A stretch of 64,000 bases of DNA from JACDBZ01 sp036262075 (GCA_036262075.1 DATAJO010000016.1:60021-124020), one strand, 5' to 3'. Positions 31,559 through 40,512 are shown, counted from the stretch's first letter. Numbers and translations: made by a program. The notes: a model not told the origin generated them from the sequence alone.

Positions 31559-31777
31559 TTACGGCGACTCGCTGGGCGACGCCGGGTCCGAGGAGTCCTC
31601 GGACTCACTTGCCGAGGCGTCCTGTGAGCCCATGTCCATGCTTGCGTCCATGGACGGTGCTTCGACGCTCGGCAGCGTATCCAGGCTCTCGGTGTCGTCT
31701 CCCTGCTGCTGGCAGCCGGCGATCGCAAGGCTCAGGACGGCGAGCGCCGCGGCGCCACGCATCTTCCAGGACTTCAT
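31559..31777 (-). CDS. Small acidic lipoprotein
   Basis: A 72-residue protein from ATG 31777, which has GAGGGG 7 nt upstream. It starts KSWKMRGAAALAVLSLAIAGC, a signal peptide with lipobox L-A-I-A-G-C and a predicted lipidated Cys at about residue 22. The mature part is a flexible Ser/Asp/Glu/Met-rich chain (MDASMDMGSQDASASESEDS) without a fold I recognise. Probably a surface-tethered disordered protein. The Met/Asp-rich segment could bind metal, but this is speculation. Confidence 0.7.
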   Translation of the reverse strand: MKSWKMRGAAALAVLSLAIAGCQQQGDDTESLDTLPSVEAPSMDASMDMGSQDASASESEDSSDPASPSESP

Positions 31778-31935
31778 GAGCGGTGCCCCTCTGTGCATCT
31801 CGTTGTTGGTCGAGACGCCGAACGTTGGCGTCCGCGCACACGGTCCGCAGGGGCCATGCCACGGGCCCGGGTTCTCGGGGCAGGGCAAAGCGTTCTTAAC
31901 GCTGGGTAAACGGTGGCGACAAGCGGGCAACGAAA

Positions 31936-31975
31936 ACGGCGGTCACCGCTCCAGGGTGGAGGCGATGACCGCCGT
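31936..31975 (-). terminator. Hairpin terminator of the cold-shock gene
   Basis: ACGGCGGTCA (31936-31945) pairs with TGACCGCCGT (31966-31975), and the 20-nt loop itself contains CGCTCCA/TGGAGGCG. Read on the reverse strand, the stem is followed by TTTCGTT. It lies 18 bp beyond the csp stop. Confidence 0.75.
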
Positions 31976-31993
31976 GCCGCGGGACGTCGGTCC

Positions 31994-32200
31994 CTACTCG
32001 GACGACCGCACGTTCGATGCGCGCGGTCCGCGGGGATTGCTCTCGATGTCGAACTCGACGCGCTCGCCTCCGAGGAGGCGGTCGAAGTCGACCGTATCGG
32101 TCAGCCCGTCGCGATGGAAGAAGTAGTCCTTCCCATCCTCGCCGGTGATGAAGCCGAAGCCACGATCGGCGACGACCTTCTTGATGGTTCCTGTGGCCAT
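31994..32200 (-). CDS. Cold-shock domain protein (CspA-like)
   Basis: A 68-residue CSD protein beginning ATGTIKKVVADRGFGFITG with the RNP1-type GFGFI and RNP2-type YFFHRDG motifs, ending in SNPRGPRASNVRSSE. It is an RNA chaperone of the CspA type. ATG 32200 has AGGAGG 8 nt upstream on the reverse strand. The very long reading frame extending upstream is an artefact of GC bias. It is divergent from guanine deaminase with 45 bp between starts. Confidence 0.93.
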   Translation of the reverse strand: MATGTIKKVVADRGFGFITGEDGKDYFFHRDGLTDTVDFDRLLGGERVEFDIESNPRGPRASNVRSSE

Positions 32201-32245
32201 GCAGAGGCCTCCTAACGGTAGGCGGCAAGCGTACTCTCTTCGCCG

Positions 32246-33607
32246 ATGGAGGAGCGACCCGAGCCCGAACGCCGCCTCGCGTCCCCGCCGTTCGCCCTTC
32301 GCGCGCGGCTCCTGTCGCCAACGGCCGATGGCGGCGTGCTCGACGAGTACGACGGCCTGGTCGTGGTCGACGAGCGTGGCCGGATCGCGCGCGCCGGGCG
32401 CTGGCCCGGCCGCTCCGCCCCGAAGGGCGTCATCGATATCCGGCCGATGGTCGTCCTTCCCGGCCTCGTCGACCTCCACGCCCACCTGCCGCAGCTGCCG
32501 AACGCCGGCCTCGGGAGCGGGCTCGACCTGCTGACCTGGCTGCACCGTTACATCTTCCCGCTCGAGCGCGCGTACGGCCGGCGCACGGCGGAGCGCACGG
32601 CGCCCGCCGCGTTCCGTGCGTTCGCCGCGGCCGGCACGACGACGCTGATGGCCTACGCCGCGATCTGGCCGGAGTCGACCGATGCGGCCTTCGCCGCCGC
32701 CGAGCGGCACGGGATCCGGGCGGTCATCGGCAAGGTGATGATGGACCGGATCACCTACGACGCCACGATCGCCCCCGACGAGATCCTCGAGACCTCGCTG
32801 GCCCAGTCGGACGAGCTCGCCAGCCGATGGCACGGCCGCGACGAGGGCCGCCTGCGCTATGCGTTCACGCCGCGCTTCGCGGTGAGCTGCACGGCCGACA
32901 TGCTGCGCGAGTCGGCGGCGCTCGCGAACCGCCACGGGGCGTACTGGCAGACCCACCTGTCCGAGGACGTCGACGAGATCGACGAGGTCCGGCGCCTGTT
33001 CCCCGAGGCGACCGACTATCTCGACGTCTACGACCGGGCGGGTGGGGTCGGGGAGCGGACGATCCTGGCCCACGCCATCCACCTCGACGAGCGCGAGATC
33101 CGGCGCCTTGCCGAGAGCGGCGCCGGCGTGGCGCACTGCCCGGCCTCGAACCTGTTCCTGTCGAGCGGGATGATGCCGCTCGGCGCGTACCTCGCCGCCG
33201 GCGTGCGGGTCGGGCTCGGCAGTGACGTCGCGGCCGGACCCGAGGTCTCGATCTTCACGGTCATGCGCGCCGGCGCCGTCACGCAGCGGGTGCTCGAGCT
33301 CACCGGGCGGGCGGACCGCTCCCTCGCGCTCAAGCCGATCGACTGGCTCCGCCTCGGGACGCTCGGCGGCGCGCGGGCCCTCGGCATCGACGACGTCACC
33401 GGCTCCATCGAGCCGGGCAAGGAGGCAGATCTCATCGCCGTCGACCCGCGCATGACGACGCCGCTGTACGGGGACCGGCCGCGGACCGCATCGGCCGACG
33501 ACGTGCTCAGCCGGCTGATCTTCCGCCCGCACCCGAACATGGTGCGCGCCGCGTGGGTGCGCGGGCGCTTGCTCGCCGGGCCGCCGGGGCTGGACGCGAT
33601 CGGCTAG
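32246..33607 (+). CDS. guaD: Guanine deaminase (amidohydrolase family)
   Basis: A 453-residue metal-dependent amidohydrolase. First metal motif LVDLHAHLPQ, then the guanine-deaminase-like FTPRFAVSCTADML, HLSEDVDEID, LAHAIHLDE, GVAHCPASNLFLSSGMMPL and VGLGSDVAAGPEVSIF with the catalytic Asp. The PRFAxSCT and SNLFLxSG motifs favour guanine deaminase over other amidohydrolases. It would convert guanine to xanthine, linking to the PNP at 14.9 kb. ATG 32246 follows TACTCT (32232-32237) by 8 nt with no Shine-Dalgarno, so it is leaderless-like. Confidence 0.82.
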   Translation: MEERPEPERRLASPPFALRARLLSPTADGGVLDEYDGLVVVDERGRIARAGRWPGRSAPKGVIDIRPMVVLPGLVDLHAHLPQLPNAGLGSGLDLLTWLHRYIFPLERAYGRRTAERTAPAAFRAFAAAGTTTLMAYAAIWPESTDAAFAAAERHGIRAVIGKVMMDRITYDATIAPDEILETSLAQSDELASRWHGRDEGRLRYAFTPRFAVSCTADMLRESAALANRHGAYWQTHLSEDVDEIDEVRRLFPEATDYLDVYDRAGGVGERTILAHAIHLDEREIRRLAESGAGVAHCPASNLFLSSGMMPLGAYLAAGVRVGLGSDVAAGPEVSIFTVMRAGAVTQRVLELTGRADRSLALKPIDWLRLGTLGGARALGIDDVTGSIEPGKEADLIAVDPRMTTPLYGDRPRTASADDVLSRLIFRPHPNMVRAAWVRGRLLAGPPGLDAIG

Positions 33608-33619
33608 GCTGTCGGCGAT

Positions 33620-34000
33620 ATGGATCGGATCATTCAGGTGCTGATCAACGCGGGGGCCCTGTACGTCGCCGTGCTCGTCGTGCCGGGCATGGACTTCGAC
33701 TTCACGCCCGAGAACGCGTGGCTCCGGTTCCTGCTCGTCGCGCTCGTCTTCGCCCTGGTGAACACGTTCATCCGGCCGGTGCTCCAGATCCTCACCTTCC
33801 CGATCACGATCGTCACCCTCGGGCTCTTCCTGATCGTCATCAACGCGCTGATGCTGCTCATCACCGACGCCATCTCGGACGAGCTGGCGCTCGGCCTGAC
33901 CGTCGCCGACTTCTTCGCCGCGCTCCTCGGGGCGCTCGTGATCAGCATCGTCGGCTTCCTCCTGTCGCTGGTGATCGGCACCGGTCGCAAGCTCGTCTAG
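33620..34000 (+). CDS. Phage-holin-4_2 (PF04020) type membrane protein
   Basis: A 126-residue four-helix membrane protein. The family-defining NTFIRPVLQILTFPITIVT sits in the middle, followed by LGLFLIVINALMLLI. Despite the family name these are chromosomal membrane proteins of unknown function. ATG 33620 follows TAGGCT (33605-33610) by 9 nt; no Shine-Dalgarno is seen. It is followed by another membrane protein gene 15 bp downstream. Confidence 0.88.
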   Translation: MDRIIQVLINAGALYVAVLVVPGMDFDFTPENAWLRFLLVALVFALVNTFIRPVLQILTFPITIVTLGLFLIVINALMLLITDAISDELALGLTVADFFAALLGALVISIVGFLLSLVIGTGRKLV

Positions 34001-34015
34001 GCGCGCGTCGGACCG

Positions 34016-34684
34016 ATGTCGCGCGCGCCGTGGCCGGTCGGGCTGCTGTTCGGGCTCGCGCTCGTCGTCATCATCGGCCTGCTCGGCCCGCTCGCGCTGT
34101 TCAACCCCTGGACCACGGGCCTGCTCCAGTCGCGCCACGAGGTGCCCGCGGCGCTGGGCAGCACGCCCGCCGACGTCGACCGCCTGACGACGGCGTTCCT
34201 GACCGACATCTACGCCGGCGGCTCGTTCGACGCGCCGCTCGGCGACGCCGACGAGCCGTTCCTGGACGCCGACGAGCGGTCGCACATGCAGGACGTCTCG
34301 GCGCTCGTCCGGACGCTGGCCGTCATCCTCATCGTCGCGCTGCTGGTGGCCCTCGTCACCGGCGCCTGGCTGCGGCGCGAGCCGGCGCGCATCGGGCGCA
34401 TCATGCTCCTGTCGGCCGGGCTGGTCGGAGCGGTGGCCGTCGTCCTGGCCCTCGCCTTCGCCCTCGCCTTCGACGCCGCCTTCACCGCCTTCCACGAGCT
34501 GTTCTTCCCGCCCGGGACGTGGCAGTTCGCGCTCGGGTCGAACCTCATCACGCTGTTCCCGGAGCCATTCTGGTTCGACGCCGCGCTCCTCTCCGGCACC
34601 TCGATTCTCCTCGTCGCCGCGCTCGTCAGCCTCGTCGGGCTGCGCGCCTGGCGCGAGGGCCGAGCGTCTTCGGCCGCGACCTGA
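34016..34684 (+). CDS. DUF1461 / TIGR01906 family integral membrane protein
   Basis: A 222-residue protein with about five transmembrane helices. Between the first and second helix is an extracytoplasmic segment containing DADERSHMQDVSALVRTL, and near the C-terminus FFPPGTWQFALGSNLITLFP with FWFDA, both characteristic of DUF1461. The function is unknown. It is probably co-transcribed with the preceding PF04020 gene. Confidence 0.85.
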   Translation: MSRAPWPVGLLFGLALVVIIGLLGPLALFNPWTTGLLQSRHEVPAALGSTPADVDRLTTAFLTDIYAGGSFDAPLGDADEPFLDADERSHMQDVSALVRTLAVILIVALLVALVTGAWLRREPARIGRIMLLSAGLVGAVAVVLALAFALAFDAAFTAFHELFFPPGTWQFALGSNLITLFPEPFWFDAALLSGTSILLVAALVSLVGLRAWREGRASSAAT

Positions 34685-34701
34685 TCTAGACTCAGGCTCC
34701 A

Positions 34702-35826
34702 ATGGGACCCGGATGGAAGGTCGGCCGCCTGGCCGGCATCGAGCTCGCGATCCACCCGACCTGGCTGGTCATCGCCTTCCTCGTCACGCTGTCGCTCGCC
34801 TTCCAGCTCACGGCGCAGTACCCGAGCTGGCCCGTCGCGCTCCACTGGGTCGTGGCGGGCGTGACCGCCGCCCTGTTCTTCGGCTCCGTCCTTGCGCACG
34901 AGCTGTCCCACGCGCTCGTGGCGCGCCGCTACGGCCTCAAGGTCGACGGCATCACGCTCTTCATCTTCGGCGGCGTGACGACGGTGGACGAGGAGTCGCG
35001 CAGCCCGCGCCAGGAGGCCGTCATCGCGGTCGTCGGGCCGCTGACCAGCCTCGTCATCGGCGCCGTGCTCCTCGGCATCGACTTCGTGATCGCCCAGCCG
35101 CAGCTCGGGGCGATCATCGGCTGGCTCGGCATCATCAACCTCATGCTCGGAGCGTTCAACCTCATCCCGGGCTTCCCGATGGACGGCGGCCGCGTCCTGC
35201 GGGCGATCCTGTGGCGCATCCGCGGCGACCGGCTCGTGGCCACGCGAAACGCGGCGCAGGTCGGCCAGGCGTTCGCCTACCTGCTCATCGGCTTCGGCGT
35301 GTTCCTCGCCCTCCAGCCCGGGACGAACCCGGTCAGCGGCCTGTGGCTGGCGCTCATCGGCTGGTTCCTGTCGAACGCGGCCGAGGCGACGATCGCGCAG
35401 GCCAGCGTGGAGCGCGCGCTCCGCGGCGTGCGGGTGCGCGACGCGATGGACCCGACGCCCCCGGCCGTCTCGCCGAACGAGTCGGTGGCTGACCTCGTCC
35501 AGGAGCGCATGCTGCGCGGCGAGGACCGCTCGTTCCTCGTGCGCCACGACGACGGTGGGCTGGCGGGCATCGTCACCCTCGGCGACGTGCGACGGCTGCC
35601 ACGCGACCTGTGGCCGACCGCGCGAGTGACCGACATCATGACCCGCTACAACGACCTCGCCACGATCGGCCCGGACGCGCCGCTCTCCGACGCCCTGCGG
35701 CTGCTCCAGGAGCGCGACATCGGCCAGCTGCCGGTGGTCGAGGGCGACGCGCGCAACCCGATCGGGCTCGTCACCAGGCAGGGGATCCTGCGCCTCATCG
35801 AGGCGCGCATGAAGCTCGGGTTGTAG
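34702..35826 (+). CDS. Site-2 protease family protein with tandem CBS domains
   Basis: A 374-residue membrane metalloprotease. Helix 2 contains LAHELSHALVARRYGL (HExxH), and the second metal motif is LIPGFPMDGGRVLRAI. Six hydrophobic segments precede a cytosolic pair of CBS domains (about 245-300 and 310-370, VRDAMDPTPPAVSPNESV and ARVTDIMTRYNDLATI). CBS domains usually sense adenosine nucleotides and could gate proteolysis. ATG 34702 follows TAGACT (34687-34692) by 9 nt. moeA begins 6 bp after its stop, suggesting an operon. Confidence 0.93.
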   Translation: MGPGWKVGRLAGIELAIHPTWLVIAFLVTLSLAFQLTAQYPSWPVALHWVVAGVTAALFFGSVLAHELSHALVARRYGLKVDGITLFIFGGVTTVDEESRSPRQEAVIAVVGPLTSLVIGAVLLGIDFVIAQPQLGAIIGWLGIINLMLGAFNLIPGFPMDGGRVLRAILWRIRGDRLVATRNAAQVGQAFAYLLIGFGVFLALQPGTNPVSGLWLALIGWFLSNAAEATIAQASVERALRGVRVRDAMDPTPPAVSPNESVADLVQERMLRGEDRSFLVRHDDGGLAGIVTLGDVRRLPRDLWPTARVTDIMTRYNDLATIGPDAPLSDALRLLQERDIGQLPVVEGDARNPIGLVTRQGILRLIEARMKLGL

Positions 35827-35832
35827 GAGCCG

Positions 35833-37053
35833 ATGGGGTTGCCGCCGCTTCCGCTCGAGGAGGCCCAGCGTCGCCTGTTCGCCCGCGCCCAGCGCACGCC
35901 CGGCGAGGAGGTCGCCCTGGCCGATGCCGCCGGCCGCGCGCTCGTCGAGCGGCTCGTCCATGCGCCGTTCGACGTCCCCGGCTTCGCGAACTCGGCGATG
36001 GACGGCTACGCCGTCAGCGCGGCCGACACGCCGGGCACGCTCCGCGTCGTCGGCGAGGTGGCGGCCGGCATGGCCTCGCTGCCGGCGGTCGCGCCCGGCA
36101 CCACGGTCCGGATCATGACCGGCGCCCCGCTGCCTCCCGGCGCCGATGCGGTCGTGCCGGTCGAGGCGGCCTCGCCCGAGACCGACGGATCCGTGACGCT
36201 GGCGCAGGCCGGGATTGGAGCCCACGTGCGTGCCGCCGGCCACGACACGCGGGCCGGCGACGAGGTCTGCGTCCAGGGCGTCCTGACGCCGGCGAAGGTC
36301 GCGCTTCTCGCGTCGCTCGGGCTGGGGCGCGTCGTCGTCCATCGGCGCCCGCGGGTCGCGATCATGTCGACCGGCGACGAGCTCGTCGGGCCCGGCGAGC
36401 CGCTCGGTCCGCACCAGATCCACGACGCGAACAGCGTCGCCCTGGCCGCGGCCGTCCGCGAGGTCGGCGGCGAGCCGATCCTCCTGCCGCACGCGCGCGA
36501 CGACGCCGCGGAGATCGAACGCGCGCTCCTGCGGGCGGCGGAGATGGCCGACCTCGTCGTCACCTCGGCGGGGGTGTCGGTCGGGCGCCACGACCACGTC
36601 CGCGCCATCCTCGAGTCGCGCGGCGCGCTCGATTTCTGGCGCATCGCCATCCAGCCCGGCAAGCCGCTCGCCGTGGGCGAGATCGGCGGCCGGCTGCTCA
36701 TCGGCCTGCCGGGCAACCCGGTCAGCGCGCTCGTCGTGTTCGAGCTCGTCGTGCGGCCGTTCCTGCGCGCCATGCAGGGCCTCGCCGGCGACGGCCGCAT
36801 GCGCCTGCGCGCGACGGTCGAGGAGCGCATCGGCAAGGACGCGGCGCGCCGCGCGTTCCTGCGCGTCGTCGTGCGCGACGCCGGTGGCCGCCTGGTGGCC
36901 CGCGCCGCCGGTGGCCAGCAGTCCTCCCAGCTCCGGCCACTGGCCGATGCGAACGCGCTCCTCGTCGTCCCCGAGGGCGCCGAGGCCGCCGAGCCCGGGC
37001 AGTCCTACGAGGCGATCCTGCTCGAGCCGATCGCCGAGGGCCGCGGCGCATGA
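35833..37053 (+). CDS. moeA: Molybdopterin molybdenumtransferase MoeA
   Basis: A 406-residue protein with the standard MoeA domain order. FANSAMDGYAVSAADTPG is in domain 1; RIMTGAPLPPGADAVVPVEA, STGDELVGPGEPLGPHQIHD and TSAGVSVGRHDH mark the MoCF-binding domain; IGLPGNPVSALVVFELVV follows; and the C-terminal beta domain includes QSSQLRPLADANALLV. It inserts molybdate into molybdopterin-AMP. The start gives the usual family length. The stop overlaps the ATG of the MoaC-MoaB gene. Confidence 0.95.
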   Translation: MGLPPLPLEEAQRRLFARAQRTPGEEVALADAAGRALVERLVHAPFDVPGFANSAMDGYAVSAADTPGTLRVVGEVAAGMASLPAVAPGTTVRIMTGAPLPPGADAVVPVEAASPETDGSVTLAQAGIGAHVRAAGHDTRAGDEVCVQGVLTPAKVALLASLGLGRVVVHRRPRVAIMSTGDELVGPGEPLGPHQIHDANSVALAAAVREVGGEPILLPHARDDAAEIERALLRAAEMADLVVTSAGVSVGRHDHVRAILESRGALDFWRIAIQPGKPLAVGEIGGRLLIGLPGNPVSALVVFELVVRPFLRAMQGLAGDGRMRLRATVEERIGKDAARRAFLRVVVRDAGGRLVARAAGGQQSSQLRPLADANALLVVPEGAEAAEPGQSYEAILLEPIAEGRGA

Positions 37054-38024
37054 CCGATCGACCCACGCACCTCGATCCCGAGGGCGCGCCGCGCATGGTC
37101 GACGTGGGCGGCAAGGCGGTGACGGCTCGGCGCGCCGCGGCGGGCGCGACCGTGCGCTTCCAGCCCGACGTCCTGCGCGCGCTCGTCGAGGCCGGTGGCC
37201 CGAAGGGCGACGCGTTCGTCACCGCGCGCCTCGCCGGCATCGGCGCCGCGAAGCGGACCTCCGAGCTCATCCCGCTCTGCCATCCGCTGCCGCTCGACCG
37301 TGTCGACGTCGAGCTCACCCCCGACCTCGAGGCCGGCACGGTCGAGATCCGCGCCGAGGCCCGCGTCACGGCCAAGACCGGCGTCGAGATGGAGGCGCTG
37401 ACCGCCGCCACGGTCGCCGCGCTCACGCTGTACGACATGGCCAAGGCGCTCCAGCGCGACATCGTCATCGAGAACGTCCGGCTGCTCGAGAAGTCCGGCG
37501 GCCGGTCCGGCGACTACGCCGCCGATGCGCCGATCCCGTCGCGCGCCGTGCGCGAGGCCGTCGTCGTCACCTGCTCGAACCGCTCCGCGGCGGGGGAGCG
37601 CGACGACACCGCCGGTCCCGCCCTCGTCGAGCGTCTCGCGGCGGCCGGCCTCACCGTCGAGGCCGATCCGATCGTCGTGCCCGACGACGAGGACAGGATC
37701 GCCTCGCTCGTCGCCTCACTGGCCGATGCCGGCCATCGGCTCGTCGTCACCACCGGCGGCACCGGCCTCACGCCGACCGACGTGACCCCCGCGGCCACGC
37801 GCCGGGTCATCGATCGCGAGGCACCCGGCCTGGCCGAGCTGATGCGGTCCGCCGGGCTGGCCCACACGCCGATGGCCGCGCTCTCCCGCGCCGTCGTCGG
37901 CTCGCGCGGCTCGACGCTGATCGTCAACCTGCCCGGGTCGCCGGCCGGCGCGATCCAGTCGCTCGAGGCGCTGCTCCCGGTGCTGCGCCACGCGCTCGAC
38001 CAGCTCGCCGGCGGAGACCACTGA
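37050..38024 (+). CDS. Bifunctional MoaC-MoaB fusion (molybdenum cofactor synthesis)
   Basis: A 324-residue two-domain protein. Residues ~12-155 are MoaC, cyclic pyranopterin monophosphate synthase accessory protein, with MVDVGGKAVTARRA, SELIPLCHPLPLD, TGVEMEALTAATVAALTLYD and the catalytic KSGG. Residues ~170-322 are a MoaB/MogA-type domain with VVVTCSNRSAAGERDDTAGP, VTTGGTGLTPTDVTPAAT and LIVNLPGSPAGA. The same polypeptide would therefore act at the first step and at molybdopterin adenylylation. The start overlaps the moeA stop. Confidence 0.93.
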   Translation: MTDRPTHLDPEGAPRMVDVGGKAVTARRAAAGATVRFQPDVLRALVEAGGPKGDAFVTARLAGIGAAKRTSELIPLCHPLPLDRVDVELTPDLEAGTVEIRAEARVTAKTGVEMEALTAATVAALTLYDMAKALQRDIVIENVRLLEKSGGRSGDYAADAPIPSRAVREAVVVTCSNRSAAGERDDTAGPALVERLAAAGLTVEADPIVVPDDEDRIASLVASLADAGHRLVVTTGGTGLTPTDVTPAATRRVIDREAPGLAELMRSAGLAHTPMAALSRAVVGSRGSTLIVNLPGSPAGAIQSLEALLPVLRHALDQLAGGDH

Positions 38025-38125
38025 GCCACGTCAACGCCCACCCACGGATCGGTGAGTGGAGCGCATCACGGCCGTGCCGCGCGGGAAGCCGCCGATAGTT
38101 CGGTGAAACCGACCGGGAACGGAGC

Positions 38126-38146
38126 TCGGTGCGCCTGACGCACCGA
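38126..38146. terminator. Hairpin in the moaCB-etfD intergenic region
   Basis: TCGGTGCG and CGCACCGA form an 8-bp stem with a 5-nt CCTGA loop, about 100 bp after the moaCB stop. Further out, GGATCGGTG (38046-38054) and CACCGATCC (38141-38149) can also pair, so alternative folds are possible. It may be a terminator or a leader structure. No U-tract follows. Confidence 0.4.
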
Positions 38147-38210
38147 TCCATCGGCGGCACCGGCCGCGCCCGATCCACGCAGCCCGCCGCGGCTACCATG
38201 GCGGCCACGC

Positions 38211-40463
38211 ATGGAAGCCTCCATTCCGTTCTATCCGCTCGTCGTCGTGCCCATCGCGGCGGCGGCCTTCCTGTTCTGGCGCCGCGCCCGATGGCACCTC
38301 GCGGTCCTGCGCCGCGGGCGGCCGCTGGATCGGTTCGGGAACGTGCCGCGGCGCATCGGCGCATTGGCGATCTTCGTGTTCGGGCAGCGCAGGCTGCTCC
38401 AGGACATCGGTCCCGGGCTGGCGCACGCCTTCGTGTTCTGGGGCTTCGTCGTGCTGTTGGCGACGACCGGGAACTACGTCACGAACGGACTGGTCGAGAC
38501 GATCCTGGCCTGGCCGCTCGGCGGCTTCGCGTGGAGCGTCGTGACGTTGGTGGCGAACGTCTTCATCGGCCTGGTGCTCGCGTCCGTCGTCTACTACGTC
38601 GTCCGGCGCGTGATCGTGCGGCCCTGGCGGCTGGCGCTGACCCGTGACGCCTTCGTCATCCTGGGCCTGATCTTCGCGATCGTCCTGACCGAGCTCATCG
38701 GCGACGCGTTCGTCTACGTCCTCGACCCGGAGCACCACGCGCGTCCGTGGGCCGTCCTCGCCGGCCCGTTGAGCCTCCTGCTGGAGCCGATGGGCACCGC
38801 CGCCGCCGATGTCGGCTACGGCGTCATGGCCTGGGCGCACATCCTCCTCGTCCTCGGCTTCGGCGCGTACCTGCCGTACAGCAAGCACCTCCACATCCTC
38901 ACCAGCGAGCCGAACGTCTATTTCACGAACCTCGAGCCGCGCGGCGCGCTGCGCAAGATGGACCTCGAGGCCGAGCCGGAGCCCGGGGAGCCCGAGCCGG
39001 TGTTCGGCGCGAAGGGCCTGAAGGACCTGAGCTGGCGCCACCTCCTCGATCCGCTGGCCTGCACCGAGTGCGGCCGATGCATGGAGTTCTGCCCGGCCAG
39101 CTCGACGGGCAAGACGCTGAGCCCGAAGCACCTCATGGAGGGGCTGCGCGACCAGATCCTGTCGGCCGAGACGGCGTTGGCCGCGGCAGCATCGGCGCAG
39201 CGGGCCTGGAAGGGCGGCGCGAACGGGGGAGCAGCCGCGTCCGAGGACACGCTGCGGCTGGCGCGTGAGCGCGCCGAGGAGACGCTCAGCCTGCCGCTCA
39301 TCGACAACGCCATCCCCGAGGAGGCGGTCTGGCAGTGCACGACCTGCGGCTGGTGCGTCGAGGGCTGCCCGGTGCTCATCGAGCACGTCGACACGATCGT
39401 CGAGATCCGTCGCAACGCCGTCCTCGAGGAGTCGCGCTTCCCCAAGGAGCTCAACGCCGCGTTCCGCAACATGGAGAACGCCGGCAACCCGTGGGGCCAG
39501 CCGAAGTCGGCGCGCCTCGATTGGGCCAGGGGCCTCGACGTCGCGGTCCTGGGTGAGGCCGATGGGGCCGGCGCACGAGCGGCCGCCGGCGGCGCTCCCG
39601 GCCGGCGCACGATCCACTCGTCGCGGCCGAGCGGCGACTGGCTCGACGGCGGCGGCGGCGTGCTGTTCTGGGTCGGCTGCGCCGGCGCCTTCGACGACCG
39701 CAACCGCAAGGTCGTGCGCGCCATGGCCCAGCTGCTGAAGCAGGCCGATGTCCCGTTCTTCGTCCTCGGTCCGCAGGAGACCTGCACGGGCGATCCGGCC
39801 CGGCGGGCGGGGAACGAGTACCTCTACCAGATGCTCGCCGAGGAGAACGTCGCGACGCTCACCGCCGCGCACGACGAGCACGGCATCCGCACGATCGTGG
39901 CGACCTGCCCGCACTGCTTCAACACCATCCGCAACGAGTACCCGCAGTTCGGCCTCGGCGGCGTGCAGGTCATCCACCACACCCAGCTCCTCGACCGGCT
40001 GGTCGCCGAGGGCCGCCTCGTGCCGACCGAGCACGAGGACGCGGTCGTCGCCTACCACGACGCCTGCTACCTCGGCCGATACAACGACATCTACGACGAG
40101 GGCCGGCGTGTCGTGGGTTCGACGCCCGGGCGATCAGTGGTCGAGATGGAGCTCCATCATCGCAAGGGCATGTGCTGCGGTGCCGGCGGCGCCCGGATGT
40201 GGATGGAGGAGCACGAGGGCCAGCGCATCAACCACCGGCGCGTCGAGCACGCCCTCGCCGTGAACCCCGACGCGATCGCCACCGCCTGCCCGTTCTGCCT
40301 GATCATGCTCCGCGACGGCACGACCGACCTGGCTCGGACCGATGTCGCCGTCAAGGACGTCGCCGAGCTCCTGGCCGATGCGACCGGCGCCTGGCAGCGC
40401 GACGTCGGCGAGCGCCGGCCTGACGTGGCCGATGCGGCGGAATCCGCAAGATCCGGCGCCTGA
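38211..40463 (+). CDS. Membrane-bound Fe-S oxidoreductase, EtfD-like (ETF:quinone link)
   Basis: A 750-residue protein. An N-terminal integral membrane domain with about five helices (residues 5-230; NarI/heme-b-like) precedes two 4Fe-4S ferredoxin motifs, CTECGRCMEFCP near 284 and CTTCGWCVEGCP near 376. Two CCG domains of the HdrB/GlpC type follow: ETCTGDPARRAG with VATCPHCFNT, and HDACYLGRYND with KGMCCGAGGARMWMEE and TACPFC. This order matches mycobacterial EtfD, which passes electrons from ETF to menaquinone. etfBA and an acyl-CoA dehydrogenase lie 4-7 kb downstream. ATG 38211 follows TACCAT by 11 nt. Confidence 0.8.
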   Translation: MEASIPFYPLVVVPIAAAAFLFWRRARWHLAVLRRGRPLDRFGNVPRRIGALAIFVFGQRRLLQDIGPGLAHAFVFWGFVVLLATTGNYVTNGLVETILAWPLGGFAWSVVTLVANVFIGLVLASVVYYVVRRVIVRPWRLALTRDAFVILGLIFAIVLTELIGDAFVYVLDPEHHARPWAVLAGPLSLLLEPMGTAAADVGYGVMAWAHILLVLGFGAYLPYSKHLHILTSEPNVYFTNLEPRGALRKMDLEAEPEPGEPEPVFGAKGLKDLSWRHLLDPLACTECGRCMEFCPASSTGKTLSPKHLMEGLRDQILSAETALAAAASAQRAWKGGANGGAAASEDTLRLARERAEETLSLPLIDNAIPEEAVWQCTTCGWCVEGCPVLIEHVDTIVEIRRNAVLEESRFPKELNAAFRNMENAGNPWGQPKSARLDWARGLDVAVLGEADGAGARAAAGGAPGRRTIHSSRPSGDWLDGGGGVLFWVGCAGAFDDRNRKVVRAMAQLLKQADVPFFVLGPQETCTGDPARRAGNEYLYQMLAEENVATLTAAHDEHGIRTIVATCPHCFNTIRNEYPQFGLGGVQVIHHTQLLDRLVAEGRLVPTEHEDAVVAYHDACYLGRYNDIYDEGRRVVGSTPGRSVVEMELHHRKGMCCGAGGARMWMEEHEGQRINHRRVEHALAVNPDAIATACPFCLIMLRDGTTDLARTDVAVKDVAELLADATGAWQRDVGERRPDVADAAESARSGA

Positions 40464-40475
40464 GTTTGCGGATTC

Positions 40476-40505
40476 TTGACCCATCCGGCGAGCGCAGGGT
40501 ACTCT
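40476..40505 (+). promoter_or_regulatory. Sigma70-type promoter with leaderless geometry upstream of lrp
   Basis: TTGACC (40476-40481), an 18-nt spacer and TACTCT (40500-40505), then 7 nt to ATG 40513. This is the clearest -35/-10 pair in the window. Transcription would start at or next to the start codon. Confidence 0.65.
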
Positions 40506-40512
40506 CGCCGGC

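Noticed and set aside
31994..34702. A 902-residue reverse-strand open frame running across the cold-shock gene and several forward genes
   Set aside because: It is low-complexity Arg/Asp/Glu/Ala/Gly sequence, antisense to well-recognised genes (guaD, PF04020, DUF1461). Only its last 68 codons (cold-shock protein) are real. Long antisense frames are expected in ~70% GC DNA.
38040..38150. Known riboswitch classes (molybdenum cofactor, cobalamin, FMN) in the moaCB downstream region
   Set aside because: I compared the conserved cores I know with this region and found no match; only generic stem pairing remains.
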